DNA of 64,000 nucleotides from Halocaridina rubra. Its lineage: Eukaryota > Arthropoda > Malacostraca > Decapoda > Atyidae. The stretch spans positions 20,008 to 84,007 of the forward strand of contig JAXCGZ010011647.1 in the NCBI GenBank assembly GCA_037179515.1. Direction: 5' to 3'. Shown piece after piece: positions 1-16,123 of this stretch. The notes under the pieces were generated by a model. That model was not told the origin of the DNA. It did not search any database and was given only the letters and a program-made list of their open reading frames with translations. How positions within the stretch are numbered: position 1 is the stretch's first letter; every line of letters begins with the position of its first letter. Made by a program: the position numbers and the translations under genes.

Positions 1-948
1 GTATCATTCTTTCTTTTACTCTCAACTCTGATTTGCAGAGGGTCTCTGATTGGGACACCCAAAATCTAGTTAAATTTAATGCCTCCAAAACAGTTTCTGG
101 CTATCTCTTTATCTTCTTCTCCTCCTGATAGCCCTATTGTCTTCGAAACTAACAAAATTTTCCCTCTTAATTCTATCAACATATTAGGAATCCATATAGC
201 CTCTAACTTGTCTTGGAGGAAACACATAATCCAATTTTCTAAATCTGCATTCAAAAAATGGTAGTCCTGTTTCGTTTTTGTCATCACTTTTCCTCTTTAC
301 AGTTACTTAATATCTATAAAGGCCTTATAAGTCCCTACATAGATTACTGTTCACACATCTGGGGTGCTTCTTCTTATATTTATCTCCTTGATAGGGTTGA
401 ATCTAAGGCAGTCAGACTCGTTAATGATCCTTCGCTTACTTCTAATCTGGATTCTCTCTCTCTTCGCTGTAAGGTATCGTCCCTTTTTCATTTCTAACGA
501 TAAGACTTCCATCGCTGCTTTGACATGTTGGTGAGTTGCATCCCTCCCCCACTGCCGAGGCCACATAACACTCACCAAGCAGCATTGTCACACAGGTACT
601 GTGTGGAGATTTGTAGCTCGCAGATTGGTTGATGCAGCGACTGCTTCTTCCGAACTACCTCCAGACTCTGGAACTCTCTTCCTCCTGTCTTTCCATATTC
701 TTTTCACCTATCTTCCTTCAAAATGCGGATCTATCGTCATCTCAGGGCCTAATCCTCCATATCTCTAGGGCCTCAGTACTCTGACTAGTTGTTCAGATTG
801 TCTTTTTCCTTTGTTTATCATTACCTCATCTCTGCCTTTTCCATAACCTTTTTCTTTTCCTTCGTCTTAATATTTTCTCATGCCCGGGCCTTTATTGATG
901 AGGGCAGTTATTTAGCGTATCTCAGTGTCACACAAAATAAAAAGAGAG
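1..948 (+). mobile_element. LINE-A 3' fragment (non-LTR retrotransposon)
   Basis: This is the 3' part of the same non-LTR retrotransposon family that is almost complete at 40312-43695. The reverse-transcriptase thumb and C-terminal region can be read across several frames: LQRVSDWDTQNL near position 40, then YIDYCSHIWGASS near 350 and the LDRVESKAVRLVNDPS stretch near 390-430. The reading frame is broken repeatedly, so it is a dead copy. The 3' UTR (GATGAGGGCAGTT near 898) runs into a short A/AG-rich tail near 935-955. Its 5' side is cut by the window edge, so the length of the copy is unknown. The match is to a copy in this same window; the clade (Jockey or CR1) is inferred. Confidence 0.8.
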
Positions 949-984
949 AGAGAGACTACATATTTATCTGGGGTACCAGATAAG

Positions 985-1133
985 TGTAGTCTCTACACAC
1001 TTCATAGCTCCAGTCTTACATGTTGCAGCCTTACATATATACTCTATCATTCTTTCTAAGAGAAAGGGAATAGTGTATGTATGTAATACTCAACATGTAA
1101 TAGACAAGAGCTATGTTGTGTGTAGAGACTACA
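985..1133. repeat. 149-bp segment bounded by a 16-nt perfect inverted repeat
   Basis: TGTAGTCTCTACACAC at 985-1000 is the exact reverse complement of 1118-1133. A third copy of the arm (AGAGACTACA, 951-960) lies just outside on the left, and a 19-22 nt direct repeat (ACTACATATTTATYTGGGG) is seen at about 954 and 1127. This could be a small MITE or a hairpin formed by template switching. No transposase and no clear target-site duplication are visible. Confidence 0.45.
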
Positions 1134-2607
1134 TATTTATTTGGGGAACTATATTTGATCCAGAGACTGTTTTTGTTAACAATAAAAAAATTTACTTATT
1201 TCATGTTTTAATTACCACCATTATTACAAATATATTTTCATCCTGTGATCATGCCCCCCGAGTAGGCATGAGATATAGAGCATCAAGGGAGTGAGAACTG
1301 GTAATGGACCAAATGTCCTCTTCCTCTAGGAAATCAAATGTGGCACAGAGTAAGGAGAGTGCACAAGGTGCTTACTTTTACCCCAAAACTGGTATTTAGT
1401 AAAGTACTAAATACTGAAATAAAACTCAAGTGTTTAGAGCCAAGTTTACAAAAGGAGTAAATCAGTTCATATGCAAATATAAGTGATAGTGCATATTGAC
1501 AATATGTGGAGCTAGACAATTTCTTTAGAGGAATCAAGCAAATTGATGTAAATGATGAGTTTCTAACTAATAGAATAAATTTTTTTTCACTAGTCTTGGA
1601 CATGCACATAAAGGAACCTCAAGGTGAAAATAATTTACAAGCTGAAAAAATGAAGTACAAATTTGTCTTTGGGGATGGTGGTAAAACACTTCCATTACCC
1701 TGGAGTGATGTAATAAATATATTTTTCTAACTCTCCCAATACCGTGCCTTCTATCACTGGCTTTGTTCTATACGATATCTTTTGGGGTATTCCAATTCTG
1801 TTATATGTGGCAATGGACCGTGAGGAATTTTTAACAGCATCCATATCTAGAAAGAGGTGCAGGATATTTATTTCACATAACTTACACAATATCTCATTGT
1901 TTCCTTCAGTAGTACTAAAACTGAAGTATATACAAACTTGATTCGGTACAGTTTATCACAGCAGGTCATACATGTCATTTTCCTGGCAACAAAAGGTATG
2001 CACTGCATATAAATTTGATATTTATGAAATTTTTTCTATGAATAATGAATTGTTACCAAATGTGTTGCAAAAGAGAAAAGAAAAAGATATAAAGATTACA
2101 TTAAAGAGGGAAAATGGAGTAATACAACAAGATACCTTAAGTAAATGATAGAAAATGCTATATATTATACCATCATAATTTCTTTGGTAATATAGTCTCA
2201 TGAAAACAATAAACAAAATCAGTCCACTCAGCCAGTTATGTCTTCTCTCACTATAGAGGGTAGTCACAGGAGGGCATCATGCCACACTTCTACTCAAGAG
2301 AACAAATATGACTCATCATGGCTTTTTGTTTCTTTCCTTTATTTATTATTTTTTATGTACATTACAATATATCTCATATAATTATGATACAAAAATTAGT
2401 TGAATACAACATAGCAAATCCCAGCTGAACAAAAATTTGTTACACATGGACTGAATCAGTATCATTCAAGAAGTACCAATACTTGCATGAGCATCCCTAT
2501 TAATCCGTGTCTAAGTCAGGAGCAGCAAATGCATGTCCAGCCTATGTCAAAGAAGGCTGACCAAGAACTCTCTTTACATAACTCAGAAGCAAATAAAGAT
2601 TACTGTT
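1134..2607. other. no recognisable feature
   Basis: AT-rich sequence with only short chance open frames. The longest (1506-1730 plus, 74 codons) has no start context, splice border or family likeness that I can recognise. Confidence 0.5.
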
Positions 2608-2790
2608 TTGTTCTGGTTTTACATCACGGACTCCCTTTTCTAGGACAGTTGCCTTCTTGCGAAGGACTTGTTTTGGTTGATGTAATCGTTACTCTGAGTG
2701 CATGCCCTTGCTAACCTCAGACCGTGACAGGGCGCAAACCCTCGACCTGACGCCTCAGAGTCGAGGGTTCGGTGCTAAGAATCATTATTA
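2608..2790 (-). mobile_element. tRNA-derived SINE (SINE2 family), rearranged head
   Basis: The reverse complement matches the SINE at 15302-15497: a B-box-like GAGGGTTTGCGCC, then CACTCAGAGTAACGATTACAT and a GTCCTTCGCAAGAAGGC segment. The 5' head is scrambled: GTCGAGGGTTCGG at 2759 is an inverted repeat of part of the head. Only two copies are seen here, so the family definition is local. Confidence 0.6.
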
Positions 2791-3210
2791 TATTCACACT
2801 TGACCTTCATGGGCCAAAGTCAGTGTTTCTCAGGGAATTAATCTAAAATGGCTCAACAATCCCCGAGGGGTGATCAATCCACATGTTTTTCCTCTCCACT
2901 CCCTGTGAGGATTACCATATGCTAGGTGGATTGAGAACCTGAGGGTTGTACTTTGTAGGTAGAACAATCCTGACAGCTTGGATCTACATCCCCTAACCTA
3001 TAAGTTGCCTAGTCGGACTAACATCGCCTTCACACCTACAAACGCTGAGTATGTGAACAGTTCGAGCTTAAGATTAACTTTTAACATTCCTTACCATAAG
3101 ATTAAGAGCTGCAAATGTTATATCTTAAATATTTATAGCTGAAATAAAGAAAACTCAGTTCCCTCCACTTAATAAAATATGCTGTAAACCCAAATTGTAA
3201 ATTTACAATG
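2791..3210. other. no recognisable feature
   Basis: No open frame, repeat or border could be supported. Part may belong to an unrecognised repeat (a CCCCGAGGGGTGATCAAT segment near 2863). Confidence 0.4.
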
Positions 3211-3554
3211 TAGGGGGTCTTTGGTTTACGACGTCCTCAACTTATGATGTTTCGTGGTTACAATGTATCTCCCATAAATCATTTTGCTTCTTTTTTTATA
3301 ATTTTTGGCCTGTACTTTGTTTCCCAAGCATAAAGCAGATTCTACTGATGGCAACACTTAGAAGAAAAGGAATGCCATCACCACTGACGTGAAATTGGAG
3401 ATATTGAAGTGCTCGGAAATGGGTGAAACTTTACTACAGCATTAGCCCAAGTGGGAGACACAGGTGCTTATTTAGGTGTCCTCCGACTTAAACTGAAAAG
3501 CAGGTTACATCACGTCTTGAGGAACGGAACTGTGATATAAGTCGAGGACCCCTG
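3211..3554. mobile_element. pogo/Tigger-type MITE E8 with transposase HTH remnant
   Basis: Ends are inverted repeats: left TAGGGGGTCTTTGGTTTACG, right (reverse complement) CAGGGGTCCTCGACTTATA. A TA follows the right end; the left flanking dinucleotide is mutated. Inside, plus-strand codons near 3380-3430 read TTDVKLEILKCSEMGET, which resembles the N-terminal psq/CENP-B helix-turn-helix of Tigger transposases. The whole catalytic part is missing, so this is a deletion derivative. Confidence 0.7.
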
Positions 3555-4325
3555 TATAATCAGTTATATGTGCACGGAACCATAGATATAAATTATGCAT
3601 AAATTATATAAAAGAAGACAAACACCAAGTTCCAGATACAATGGCCAGTAGATAAAAGTGCTGCAAGGCCTGTCTGCAAACACTACGCAAGAGTTGAGGG
3701 ACAAAGCCTTGTAAATACAGACTCTAATTTAATCTTTAAATATGCAAGAATGTACTAAAATATATACCTGAGTAACAGCAAAAACTTTCCACAGAGAAAG
3801 AAAAAATACCTAAACTGGTAGTATTGTATTGTAATTTTTCACTCCTAATAAATCCTTATACAATTTCATTGGCAATTAAAAACATCTGAAACGATTATAA
3901 AGGACATTACTGAGGATAAAGTTCCCATCACACACAGTAAATTAAAGGTTTTCTACCTACATAACCCAGGCAAGAGTCCTTTAAATATCATTGCCTAAAG
4001 TATAGCAGTCAGGTCATGCAAATGGCCCAAAAGCAGATATACACTTTTTATGTCAAGGAATGTAGATAAAACTATTTTGTTACTACATAGCAGATGTCTG
4101 TTTGGAAGTCAAAAACATTCAATTTAAATATGATACATAACTAGGCAATCAGCTTTATTGCACAGCCATGAAATGGGTTTTGTTTTAAGACCAACTGAGC
4201 ATGAATGAACTATAGTAGAAATGATCTGAAACAGAAGAGTATAAAATCACTTAATAAACATTGTATGATGCAACAAAGTTATATGTCAATATTTCCATAG
4301 TACGAATACTTAAAGGAAGTGCACA
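3555..4325. other. no recognisable feature
   Basis: AT-rich, no supported open frame or repeat border. Confidence 0.4.
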
Positions 4326-4329
4326 TTAA

Positions 4330-4609
4330 CCCCCTCAGACCCTATAATGCATTAAGATTTATTCACAGAATGTTGTCCAGAAACACTGATGACTCATTAA
4401 GCATCATTTGCTGCTATATTTTGTGATAATGTTATAGAAAAATATCTATAAAGACAGTAATATATAATTCATACACATAAACACAGTTAGAAGGTAGGAA
4501 ATATCTCTAGAAACTAAAACATGTTATGAGCGACAAAATGGCTTCTTCACCCATACCACTCCGTGCCACTGAAAAGAATGAACAAGTGTTATCTCAGGGC
4601 CTGAGGGGG
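4330..4609. mobile_element. piggyBac-like MITE with TTAA target duplication
   Basis: A 280-bp element with terminal inverted repeats CCCCCTCAGRCCCT (left 4330-4343, right the reverse complement ending at 4609). It is flanked on both sides by TTAA (4326-4329 and 4610-4613), the target-site duplication of piggyBac transposons. There is no coding capacity. TIR plus TTAA is seen directly; the superfamily follows from the TTAA rule. Confidence 0.8.
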
Positions 4610-4866
4610 TTAAAAATAATGATCATATTGGTAAGGTTATCAATATAAAAAGGATAGAATTTTCACATGCATAAGACTACCTGTAAGAAACCTAAATTCT
4701 TCAACATTTACTATGTACATGGAGTCTAGCCTATATGAAAAACAAGATTTCCAGAAAACAAACACATCTAGTTAAATTATCAACATTATTATAACCAACA
4801 ATTCAAAATAGAAACACCTATAAAAAATAAAATATACTAATATTATCCACAGACAGCAATTTCATA

Positions 4867-5217
<351 letters not shown>

Positions 5218-5422
5218 CTCCCTCATTTATTGCGGGGGTTCGGTTCCAGGACCAGCTGCAGTAGGTGAAAATCCGCGAAGTAGGAGCAAAATATATACAT
5301 AGGTATTTTACATTTATTTTTACCTTTACTGTATAAACCCTCCCTGCACTGTTAACAAACTACCCTTTACTTTATTAATAACAGCGTGCAAGCCTAAATT
5401 TATATGAACGTGATAGGTAAGC

Positions 5423-5608
5423 TTACCATGAATGAGGTGATGATGACGTGTACATACTCCACAGCCAATGGCGGCCGACATCAGAGAACCTTCTTCCTTC
5501 CTTCAGCATATCTAACCGTTTTACCTTATCTGTTATGGTCAACATCTTCCTTTGCCACTTAGGCTCATTACCGGAAGTCTTAGAAGATGAAGGACTCTTG
5601 GGCGGCAT
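5423..5608 (-). pseudogene. pogo/Tigger transposase N-terminus remnant
   Basis: From the ATG at 5608 the minus strand reads MPPKSPSSSKTSG, then QRKMLTITDKVKRLDMLKEG and RRFSDVGRH. This is the start of the psq-type helix-turn-helix seen at the N-terminus of Tigger/pogo (CENP-B-related) transposases. About 50 residues are recognisable. The rest of the roughly 500-residue protein, including the DDE catalytic core, is gone, and the frame then runs into non-coding element sequence. Related remnants sit at about 6715-6790 (E2) and 37075-37150 (E7). It could bind DNA at most; more likely it is dead. Confidence 0.7.
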
Positions 5609-5849
5609 TGCAGGGGTTGAAATACAAAAGTGTCACAAAATCACAAACACAACGTATTAAGAAGCACAACGCAAACGGTGCACACGTGAGTAGACTGAAC
5701 GAGTGAGGCTAGACAATGGAAGAAGCTGGGAGAACCAAGCTTCAATCAAAAAGCCAATCAGACCCCATGATACAGAACATACAGAAAAACAATTCTGTGA
5801 TTCATCGTCTCCCACCCATCAGCAAATAGCATCCCATGTACTAGCCTGC

Positions 5850-6027
5850 TGGCTAGTACAGTGGTAATGCGCTGGCTTCGCATTCACGAGGTCAAAAGAT
5901 CGGTTCCCGTCCAAGACCCAGAGTTTAAGCTGTTTACTGGCAGGAACTGCTGTGGTTGGGTACCACAGTGGGGGGTTGGGGCTTGCCCCAGCTGACGAAT
6001 ACCCATTGTATTGTAATGAAAATAAAG

Positions 6028-6063
<36 letters not shown>
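5850..6063 (+). mobile_element. tRNA-derived SINE (SINE1) with (ATT)n tail
   Basis: GCTAGTACAGTGGTAATGCG gives an A-box-like head and AGATCGGTTCCCGTCC a B-box-like segment about 40 bp later, as in RNA polymerase III promoters. The body (CTGTTTACTGGCAGGAACTG and onwards) ends in AATAAAGG and (ATT)n. A near-identical copy is at 16185-16386. It is inserted in E1. It is not a functional tRNA: no acceptor stem can be closed. Confidence 0.75.
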
Positions 6064-6179
6064 TTACGTGGTGCAATACTGTGAGTTACATGCAGGGCTT
6101 CCACTTTAGGGTAAAATAACCTAATTTAGGGTAATCAGAGAATAATGATGAGTGATATCTATGGTGAGTATATAATCAT

Positions 6180-6345
6180 AATCATAAAAATAATAATAAT
6201 AATGATAATAATAATAATAATCTATCTACCTTGGCTGTTTCCCCCTTTAATTGGGGGGTAGCTGACATCCAAAAAAGAAAACAATAAAGGGATTACTCTG
6301 CTCTATGGGTAATGACGTGGGAGCTAGCGACCGTTCAGATAATAA
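6180..6345 (-). mobile_element. LINE-B 3'-end fragment, reversed, with (TAA)n tail
   Basis: The reverse complement of about 6226-6340 matches the last ~110 bp of LINE-B at 47990-48085 (CCATAGAGCA, then GATGTCAGCT, then GGGGGAAACAGCC). Its tail in this orientation is an AAT-type repeat at 6189-6225. A second (TAA)n run on the other side (6339-6356 and 7845-7876) was the target into which E2 jumped. Confidence 0.7.
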
Positions 6346-6356
6346 TAATAATAATA

Positions 6357-7841
6357 CAGTGTTCCCCCCCTTATCGCGGGGGTTCGGTTCCGGGACCTGG
6401 CGCGAACCAGGAAAATCGCGGAGTAGGATCAGCCAATATGTACATAGATATTTTAATTTATTTTTACGCTTACACCGCATAAACTGTAGAAACCCTCCCT
6501 GTACTGTTAACAAACCACCCTTTACTTCATAAATAACAACATGCAAGCGTAAATTTATATGACATACTCATGTGCATACGTATTTTACAATTAGTTTTAC
6601 ATTTACTGTATAAACCCTCCCTGCACTGTTAAAAAACCACCCTTTACTTTATAAATAACAGCATGCAACGTAAATTTATATGTACGTGATAGGTAAACTT
6701 ACCTTATCTGTTATGGTTAACATTTTCCTTTGCCGCTTAGGCTCACTACAAGAAGCCTTAGAAGATGAAGGATGCTTGGCAGGCATTGCAAAGGTTAAAA
6801 TATGCGAGTAAAAAAATCACAAGCAAAACATATTAATAATAATAAGCCCAACGTGAATGGCGCACACGAGTGAGGCGAGACAATGGAAGATGGTGGAAGC
6901 CTTTGTCCGAAACGCTGATAGTGGTATCGTATTTTACATGTTGCAATACTGTTAGTATTTATGTTTTTTACTATTTTTTTACTGTTTTATTATTCTTAGG
7001 CTAAGAAATATGTTTTTTTTATCAATAAAATCATGAAACTACTGGAAATATAAATATACTGCATATGCTAGCTCACGCAGCTGTGACCCCAATACATTGT
7101 ACGATATCGAACACAAGCAAAACGTTTAATAATCACAACGTGAATGGCGCACACGTGAGTTAGACTGAACGAGCCTTTGTCAGAAATGCTGATAGCGGCA
7201 TCGTATTTTACATGTTGCAATACTGTTAGTATTTATGTTTTTTACTATTTTTTACTGTTTTATTATTCTTAGGCTAATAAATACGTTTTTTTATCAATAA
7301 AATCATGAAACTACTGGAAATATAAATATATATGCTAGCTCACGTAGCTGCGACCCCAATACATTGTATGCTATTGAACACTATTTCGCATGATGCAATA
7401 CTGTGAGTTATACTGTACGTACGTATATCATTCAGTTATTAGTACAATGTATCTTAATTTAAAATTCATTTGCTTATTTGATGATTGTAAAAAATCTATT
7501 GTATTTATTCACTGTAATTTGGACCAAATATGCCTTTTGTAAAGATTATACTTTTGAAAAGAAGTGGTCAATAAATGTATCTATCTACCTATCTAGCTAA
7601 ATTTATGTTTTTACTATTTTTTACTATTTTATTATTTGTAGGCTGGGAAATAAATTTTTTTTTTCAATTAGATAATGAAATGTTTTTTTTTCAATAAAAA
7701 ATGAAAATACTGAGAATTTTTATTTTTTTAATATTTTAATATTTTTGCATATACCCAAAAAATAAAATAATAATTTGCCAAAAAAAACCCGTGGTACAGT
7801 GAAAACGCGAACCAAGAAAAGCGATACAGGGGGGGAACACT

Positions 7842-7842
<1 letters not shown>
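6357..7842 (-). mobile_element. pogo/Tigger non-autonomous element E2
   Basis: A 1486-bp element with terminal inverted repeats CAGTGTTCCCCCCC and GGGGGGGAACACTG, flanked by TA (6355-6356 and 7843-7844) inside a (TAA)n run. Minus-strand codons at about 6715-6790 read MPAKHPSSSK and QRKMLTITDK, the transposase start, oriented so the right end is the 5' end. The interior holds two diverged copies of a module around TGTTGCAATACTGTTAGTAT (6940 and 7210). No catalytic domain is present, so mobility would need a transposase from elsewhere. Confidence 0.85.
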
Positions 7843-7879
<37 letters not shown>

Positions 7880-7971
7880 GAATTTCATTATATTTAAGGT
7901 ACTCAATACAGATTTAGGGAAATTTATGTTCAGATTTAGGGTAAACTAAGCTTGTACTCGTGGAAGCTGTG

Positions 7972-8500
7972 GTTACATGTTTAAATTTAAGATTTTTACT
8001 ATTTTTAACTGTTTTATTATTCTTAGGCTAGGAAATACTTTTTATATCAATAATATAATGAAAATACTGGAAATTTTCATATGTACTATCTCACGTAGGT
8101 GCTACCCTTGTCGTTTTCCAAAACACCGATACCGGTATCATATTTTACATGGTGCAATACTGTGAGTTACATGTTTAAATTTACGCTTTTTACTATTTTG
8201 TACTGTTTTATTATTCGTAGGCTAGGAAATACTATTTTTCTATCAATAAAATAATGAAAATACTGGAAATTTTAATATGTACTATCTCGCGTAGGTGCGA
8301 CCCTTTGCTCTTTCCGAAACACTAATACCGGTATCGTATTTTCTATGGTGCAGAGTTACGTGTTTAAATTTATGTTTTTTACGTTTTTTTACTGTTTTAT
8401 TATTCTTAGGCTGGGTAATACTTCTTTTTATCAATAGAATAATGAAAAAAAAAATTCAAGAAAATAATGAAAATACTGAAAATGTTAATATTTCAATATT
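7972..8500. repeat. three ~190-bp tandem units inside E1
   Basis: Units start near 7972, 8166 and 8355, each with TTACATGTTTAAATTTA, a TTTTATTATTCTTAGGCTA segment, and a CACTAATACCGGTATCGT-like segment. The last unit runs into the right terminal region of E1. Confidence 0.75.
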
Positions 8501-8602
8501 TTAATATTCTCGCATATACCCAGGAAAAAAAAAAGCTTGCCAAAAAAACCGTGATGCACTGAATTCGCAAAAGGTGAACCGCGATATAGCAAGGGTTCAC
8601 TG

Positions 8603-9044
<442 letters not shown>

Positions 9045-9719
9045 CAAGCAATGTAAATTTACATGAAAGTGATAGATAAAATTACGGTGAATGAAGTGGT
9101 AATTACATGACATACTCATGTACATAGGTATTTTACAATTATTTTTACGTTTATGTACTGTATAAACCCTCCCTGCATTGATAAAAAAACACCCTTTACA
9201 TTATAAATAACAGCAAGCAACGTAAATTTACATGAAAGTGCTAGATAATATTACGGTAAATGAAGTGGTAATTACATGACATACTCATGTTCATAGGTAT
9301 TTTACAATTATTTTTACGTTTACACAGTATGAACTCTCCCTGTACTGTTAACAAACCACCCTTTACTTCATAAATAACAGCATGCAACGTAAATTTATAT
9401 GAAAGTGATAGATAAAATTACGGTGAATGAGGTGGTAATTACATGACATAATCATGTACATAGGTATTTTACAATTATTTTTACGTTTACGTACTGTATA
9501 AACCCTCCCTGCACTGTTAAAAAAACACCCTTTACATTATAAATAACAGCAAGCAACGTAAATTTACATTTTCAATAATAAAATGAAAATACTGAAATTT
9601 TTTTTTTTCAATATTTTAATATTTTTGCGTATACCCCCCAAAAAAAATAATTTATCCAAAAAAAAAAGTGATACAGTGAGAACGCGAACCAAGAAACGCG
9701 ATACAGCGGGGGAACACTG
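9045..9719 (-). mobile_element. right half of a pogo MITE (E3) with ~169-bp tandem repeats
   Basis: Three units of about 169 bp (marker AAACCCTCCCTGCA near 9163, 9331 and 9500) lead into the right terminus CGGGGGAACACTG (ending 9719), followed by TA. Its left terminus is missing. Units resemble the 160-bp repeats in E6. Confidence 0.7.
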
Positions 9720-9721
9720 TA

Positions 9722-9793
<72 letters not shown>
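9720..9793. repeat. (AT)n tract, ~72 bp
   Basis: AT run directly after the TA flank of E3. Confidence 0.98.
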
Positions 9794-9795
<2 letters not shown>

Positions 9796-10803
9796 GCATA
9801 TATATAGAACTTACTCATAATATTCATTTCATATACTACAGTCCCTTGGTACTTTTGTTTTCTTTTTCCTTTACATTTTGCTATCACAGAGTTTCTATGA
9901 ACGTTTGCACATTCATTTCTTCTTTTCCACCATTATACTCAAGTTTTTACAAGACCTAAGTTTAAATTCTTTTTCCTTTAACCATCAAATGGGGAGTAAA
10001 TACTTCATCCTTAACAGACAATCTTAGGCGCTTTAAATATATATATTTTTCCTTGTATACAAGAGTCTTTGATGCAGACTTAATAAGGCTCTGTTAAGAT
10101 TGTGCAGGCTGAAGAAGGGAGATGAAGGGTTTGAAGGAAGGGTTGGTTAAGTGTCAGGATATACGACATCCATTTCTTTGCTATTTAAGGCGAACTAATA
10201 AAATTTGATGTAAATGTACTCTTAGGTCATCTACCATTCTCCTGAAGAGCATACATGTAGGTTATCTGCCATTTAAGGATAGATGACGCTCTGTACTCTC
10301 AGCTAAACATTTTCACAGTCTCCTTCTGCCTACATTTACTGGCTGCAAGTAATATTTTATAGCATCTTGCGATGTAGCCTACAGTATTTAGTTGAACTAC
10401 CAAAATGAAGTGTTTTTTCCTTTTCTTTGAGTTCCATAACAGAGTACTTCAACATAGTATGTGGCGATGCTAGGTTACCTTTTTTGAGAATGATACTGCT
10501 TCAGTAATAAAATCTCTTCCCTTACACTCTAATCTAAGCCAACAGCAATATGATTTAATTTCAATGGCTTCACGACAGTCACCATGCAAATTATAATAAA
10601 TACAGTGTATTAAATGTGGGTAATCAGAATGTGTGTTAAAGATAACATGCTAACAGAGTGCTAACCAGAATATACAGAAAGAAAACGTTCATTAAATTCA
10701 CTTATACATACACAAATAACACCCTAGCATGGTACAATGCTCGATTACTTTACACAAAGTATAAGATTATACTGTATACAATATTAGATTATCATGCATA
10801 AAA
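9794..10803 (-). other. probable 3' UTR and downstream flank of the ARFGEF3-like gene
   Basis: About 1 kb with no recognisable repeat, directly downstream (minus strand) of the stop codon at 10804-10806. A possible ATTAAA polyadenylation signal on the minus strand lies at 10554-10559; no canonical AATAAA was found nearer. UTR status is inferred from position only. Confidence 0.4.
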
Positions 10804-11022
10804 TTATTCCGCAGGGCTAAATCCATAAAGACTAGCAACTCTTGTCAGCAACTCAGCTACAACTTGACGCAAGTGAGGATCATGGGCGTGGGCAGTCAAG
10901 GAGCGTACAGTTGAAAACAACAGTGGCAGCAGAGGCTGTAATTCTGCATCGCTTAATTGACTTATAAGGTCAAAAACAGTGACAACCATCTCCGTCCACA
11001 CCTTCAAATGTGCTTCACTATC
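10804..11022 (-). CDS. ARFGEF3: ARFGEF3/BIG3-like protein, last coding exon
   Basis: The exon begins after a strong acceptor (pyrimidine-rich tract then CTGCAG, AG at 11023-11024) and ends at TAA (10804-10806). It encodes 72 residues: [20 protein letters not shown], then [15 protein letters not shown] and [19 protein letters not shown], an amphipathic helical repeat like the extreme C-terminus of BIG-type ARF guanine-nucleotide exchange factors. It enters in phase 0, matching the donor of the exon at 25817-26022. BIG3 is a large Sec7-related protein at Golgi or secretory-granule membranes. The Sec7 domain itself lies outside the window. The exon and reading frame are secure; the family name rests on remembered likeness. 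Confidence 0.75.
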   Translation of the reverse strand, partial: DSEAHLKVWTEMVVTVFDLISQLSDAELQPLLPLLFSTVRSLTAHAHDPHLRQVVAELLTRVASLYGFSPAE

Positions 11023-11048
11023 CTGCAGAAGGTTGAAGGTCAAGAAAT

Positions 11049-12040
<992 letters not shown>

Positions 12041-12330
12041 CATGTACTTTCTTTTTTCTTTTTATTATTGTGACACCAAGACGGGCAAAAAAAAAATAAA
12101 TTTACCCTCATCAGGCCTTGGCACGAAGAAAACATAGAGAGAAACAGAGATGGGGAGTATTGTGACTTGTCAGATGTGAAGAGATAAGACATATGTAACG
12201 AATATTCAAGAATATTTGGTGTTGATGTAGGCATAGAAAGAGAACTGTAACTGAAGCAAGACTTAACCTCCAACTGTCTTGGACAGTCTTATTTAAGTCC
12301 ACTAATTGGAATCTCCCCCTAAAAGCATAT
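12041..12330 (-). mobile_element. mini-LINE-A (5' UTR head joined to 3' tail)
   Basis: Reverse-complemented, 12330-12120 matches the LINE-A 5' leader at about 40340-40500 (GACAGTT, then TGCCTACATC, then TCTGACAAGTCACAA and CCCCATCTCTGTTTC). It then jumps straight to the LINE-A 3' end (CTGATGAGGG, then GTCTTGGTGTCAC and AATAATAAAAAG). The whole coding region is missing. The same head-to-tail structure is present at 15692-15895 and 17905-18112, so it looks like a non-autonomous derivative that is copied as such. Confidence 0.65.
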
Positions 12331-12817
<487 letters not shown>

Positions 12818-12837
12818 CTGTAACCCGGCAACCTTTA

Positions 12838-14017
<1,180 letters not shown>

Positions 14018-14490
14018 AGTTCTCAGAATAATGCCTAGATAGGTTCTCAGAAGTGTCGGGTATATGGAAAATCGCGTGAAAAAACGAGTCATTTTCCATA
14101 GGAAACAATGATAAAGGGCATAGATACGTTCCAAATCTTACATAGACACACCATGCCAAAGATATAAGATAAGTAAAAAACATATTTTATTACTACATGG
14201 CAAAGCAGAAAGCCCTATATCTATTTTTAAGAGTACAGTATACAAAAGATATTCATATTCACGTTACAGTTAGAAATTACACATACGTTAGTGTACTGTA
14301 CTCTATTATGCAGTGGGCAACAGTCATACAGTACACTGGGACATGCATGGTGGCCATGAGCAAGTAACTTATGCGGTAGAAGAGGAGGAGGATGCAGGAG
14401 AACGAACCTCTATCTGCAAATTTAAACAAAGATAAAATAAAAATTATAAATAACCAAACCAAGACTAAAAAACCAAAAAAAATTAATTAT

Positions 14491-15040
<550 letters not shown>

Positions 15041-15167
15041 AATAAAATAAAAAATAAAAAAATTTTGGCAGGCATTATTCGCAAAATTAGAATATTTTAC
15101 TATTATTTTTGGGGGGCGTTATTGCAAGTTCATGTATAAGAAAATCGTGCATAAAAGGAACAAGGTG

Positions 15168-15497
<330 letters not shown>

Positions 15498-15583
<86 letters not shown>
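15498..15583. repeat. (AT)n tract, ~85 bp
   Basis: Left border of E4 copy A. Confidence 0.98.
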
Positions 15584-15586
<3 letters not shown>

Positions 15587-15691
15587 CCTGTTCCTTTTAT
15601 GCGCGATTTTGTTATATGCGAAATTGCAATATCACCCCCCAAAAAATAATAGTAGAAAACTCGGAATTCGCGAATAACCCCCCCCAAAAAA

Positions 15692-15895
15692 AATAAATAA
15701 ATAAAATTATTGTGCCACCAGGATGGACCAAAAAATGATAAAATAAAACAGCCTTTGTCAGGCTGTAAAGAGAAACAGATGGAGAGTGTAATGACCTGTC
15801 AGATGTGAAGGGATTGTAAAAGATGTGTAATGAATATCCAACTCTCTGCTGGGTTTTAATATACCTCTGCATTACTCATATGATGTCTATTCCAA
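15692..15895 (-). mobile_element. mini-LINE-A inside E4 copy A
   Basis: The same 5'-leader-to-3'-tail structure as at 12041-12330: ATATTCATTACACATC, then CACATCTGACAGGTCA and CTCCATCTGTTTCTC, joined to the LINE-A tail with TCCATCCTGGTGGCACAA. Confidence 0.65.
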
Positions 15896-15911
15896 AAATT
15901 CTCCTTAGATC

Positions 15912-15964
<53 letters not shown>

Positions 15965-16123
15965 TTTAACAATAATTTTCCTTTGATGATGATTGTGGAG
16001 ATTATTATTATTATTATTATTATCATTATTATTAATATCATTATTATTACGAATTTGTACTTAAACCATTATTTTTACAATAAATAATGTACTTTTGGTT
16101 GAATGAACAAGAGTTATTTAAAG

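Noticed and set aside
1334..1941. Several 60-90 codon open frames on both strands
   Set aside because: Overlapping frames in AT-rich DNA, no recognisable domain and no exon borders that fit.
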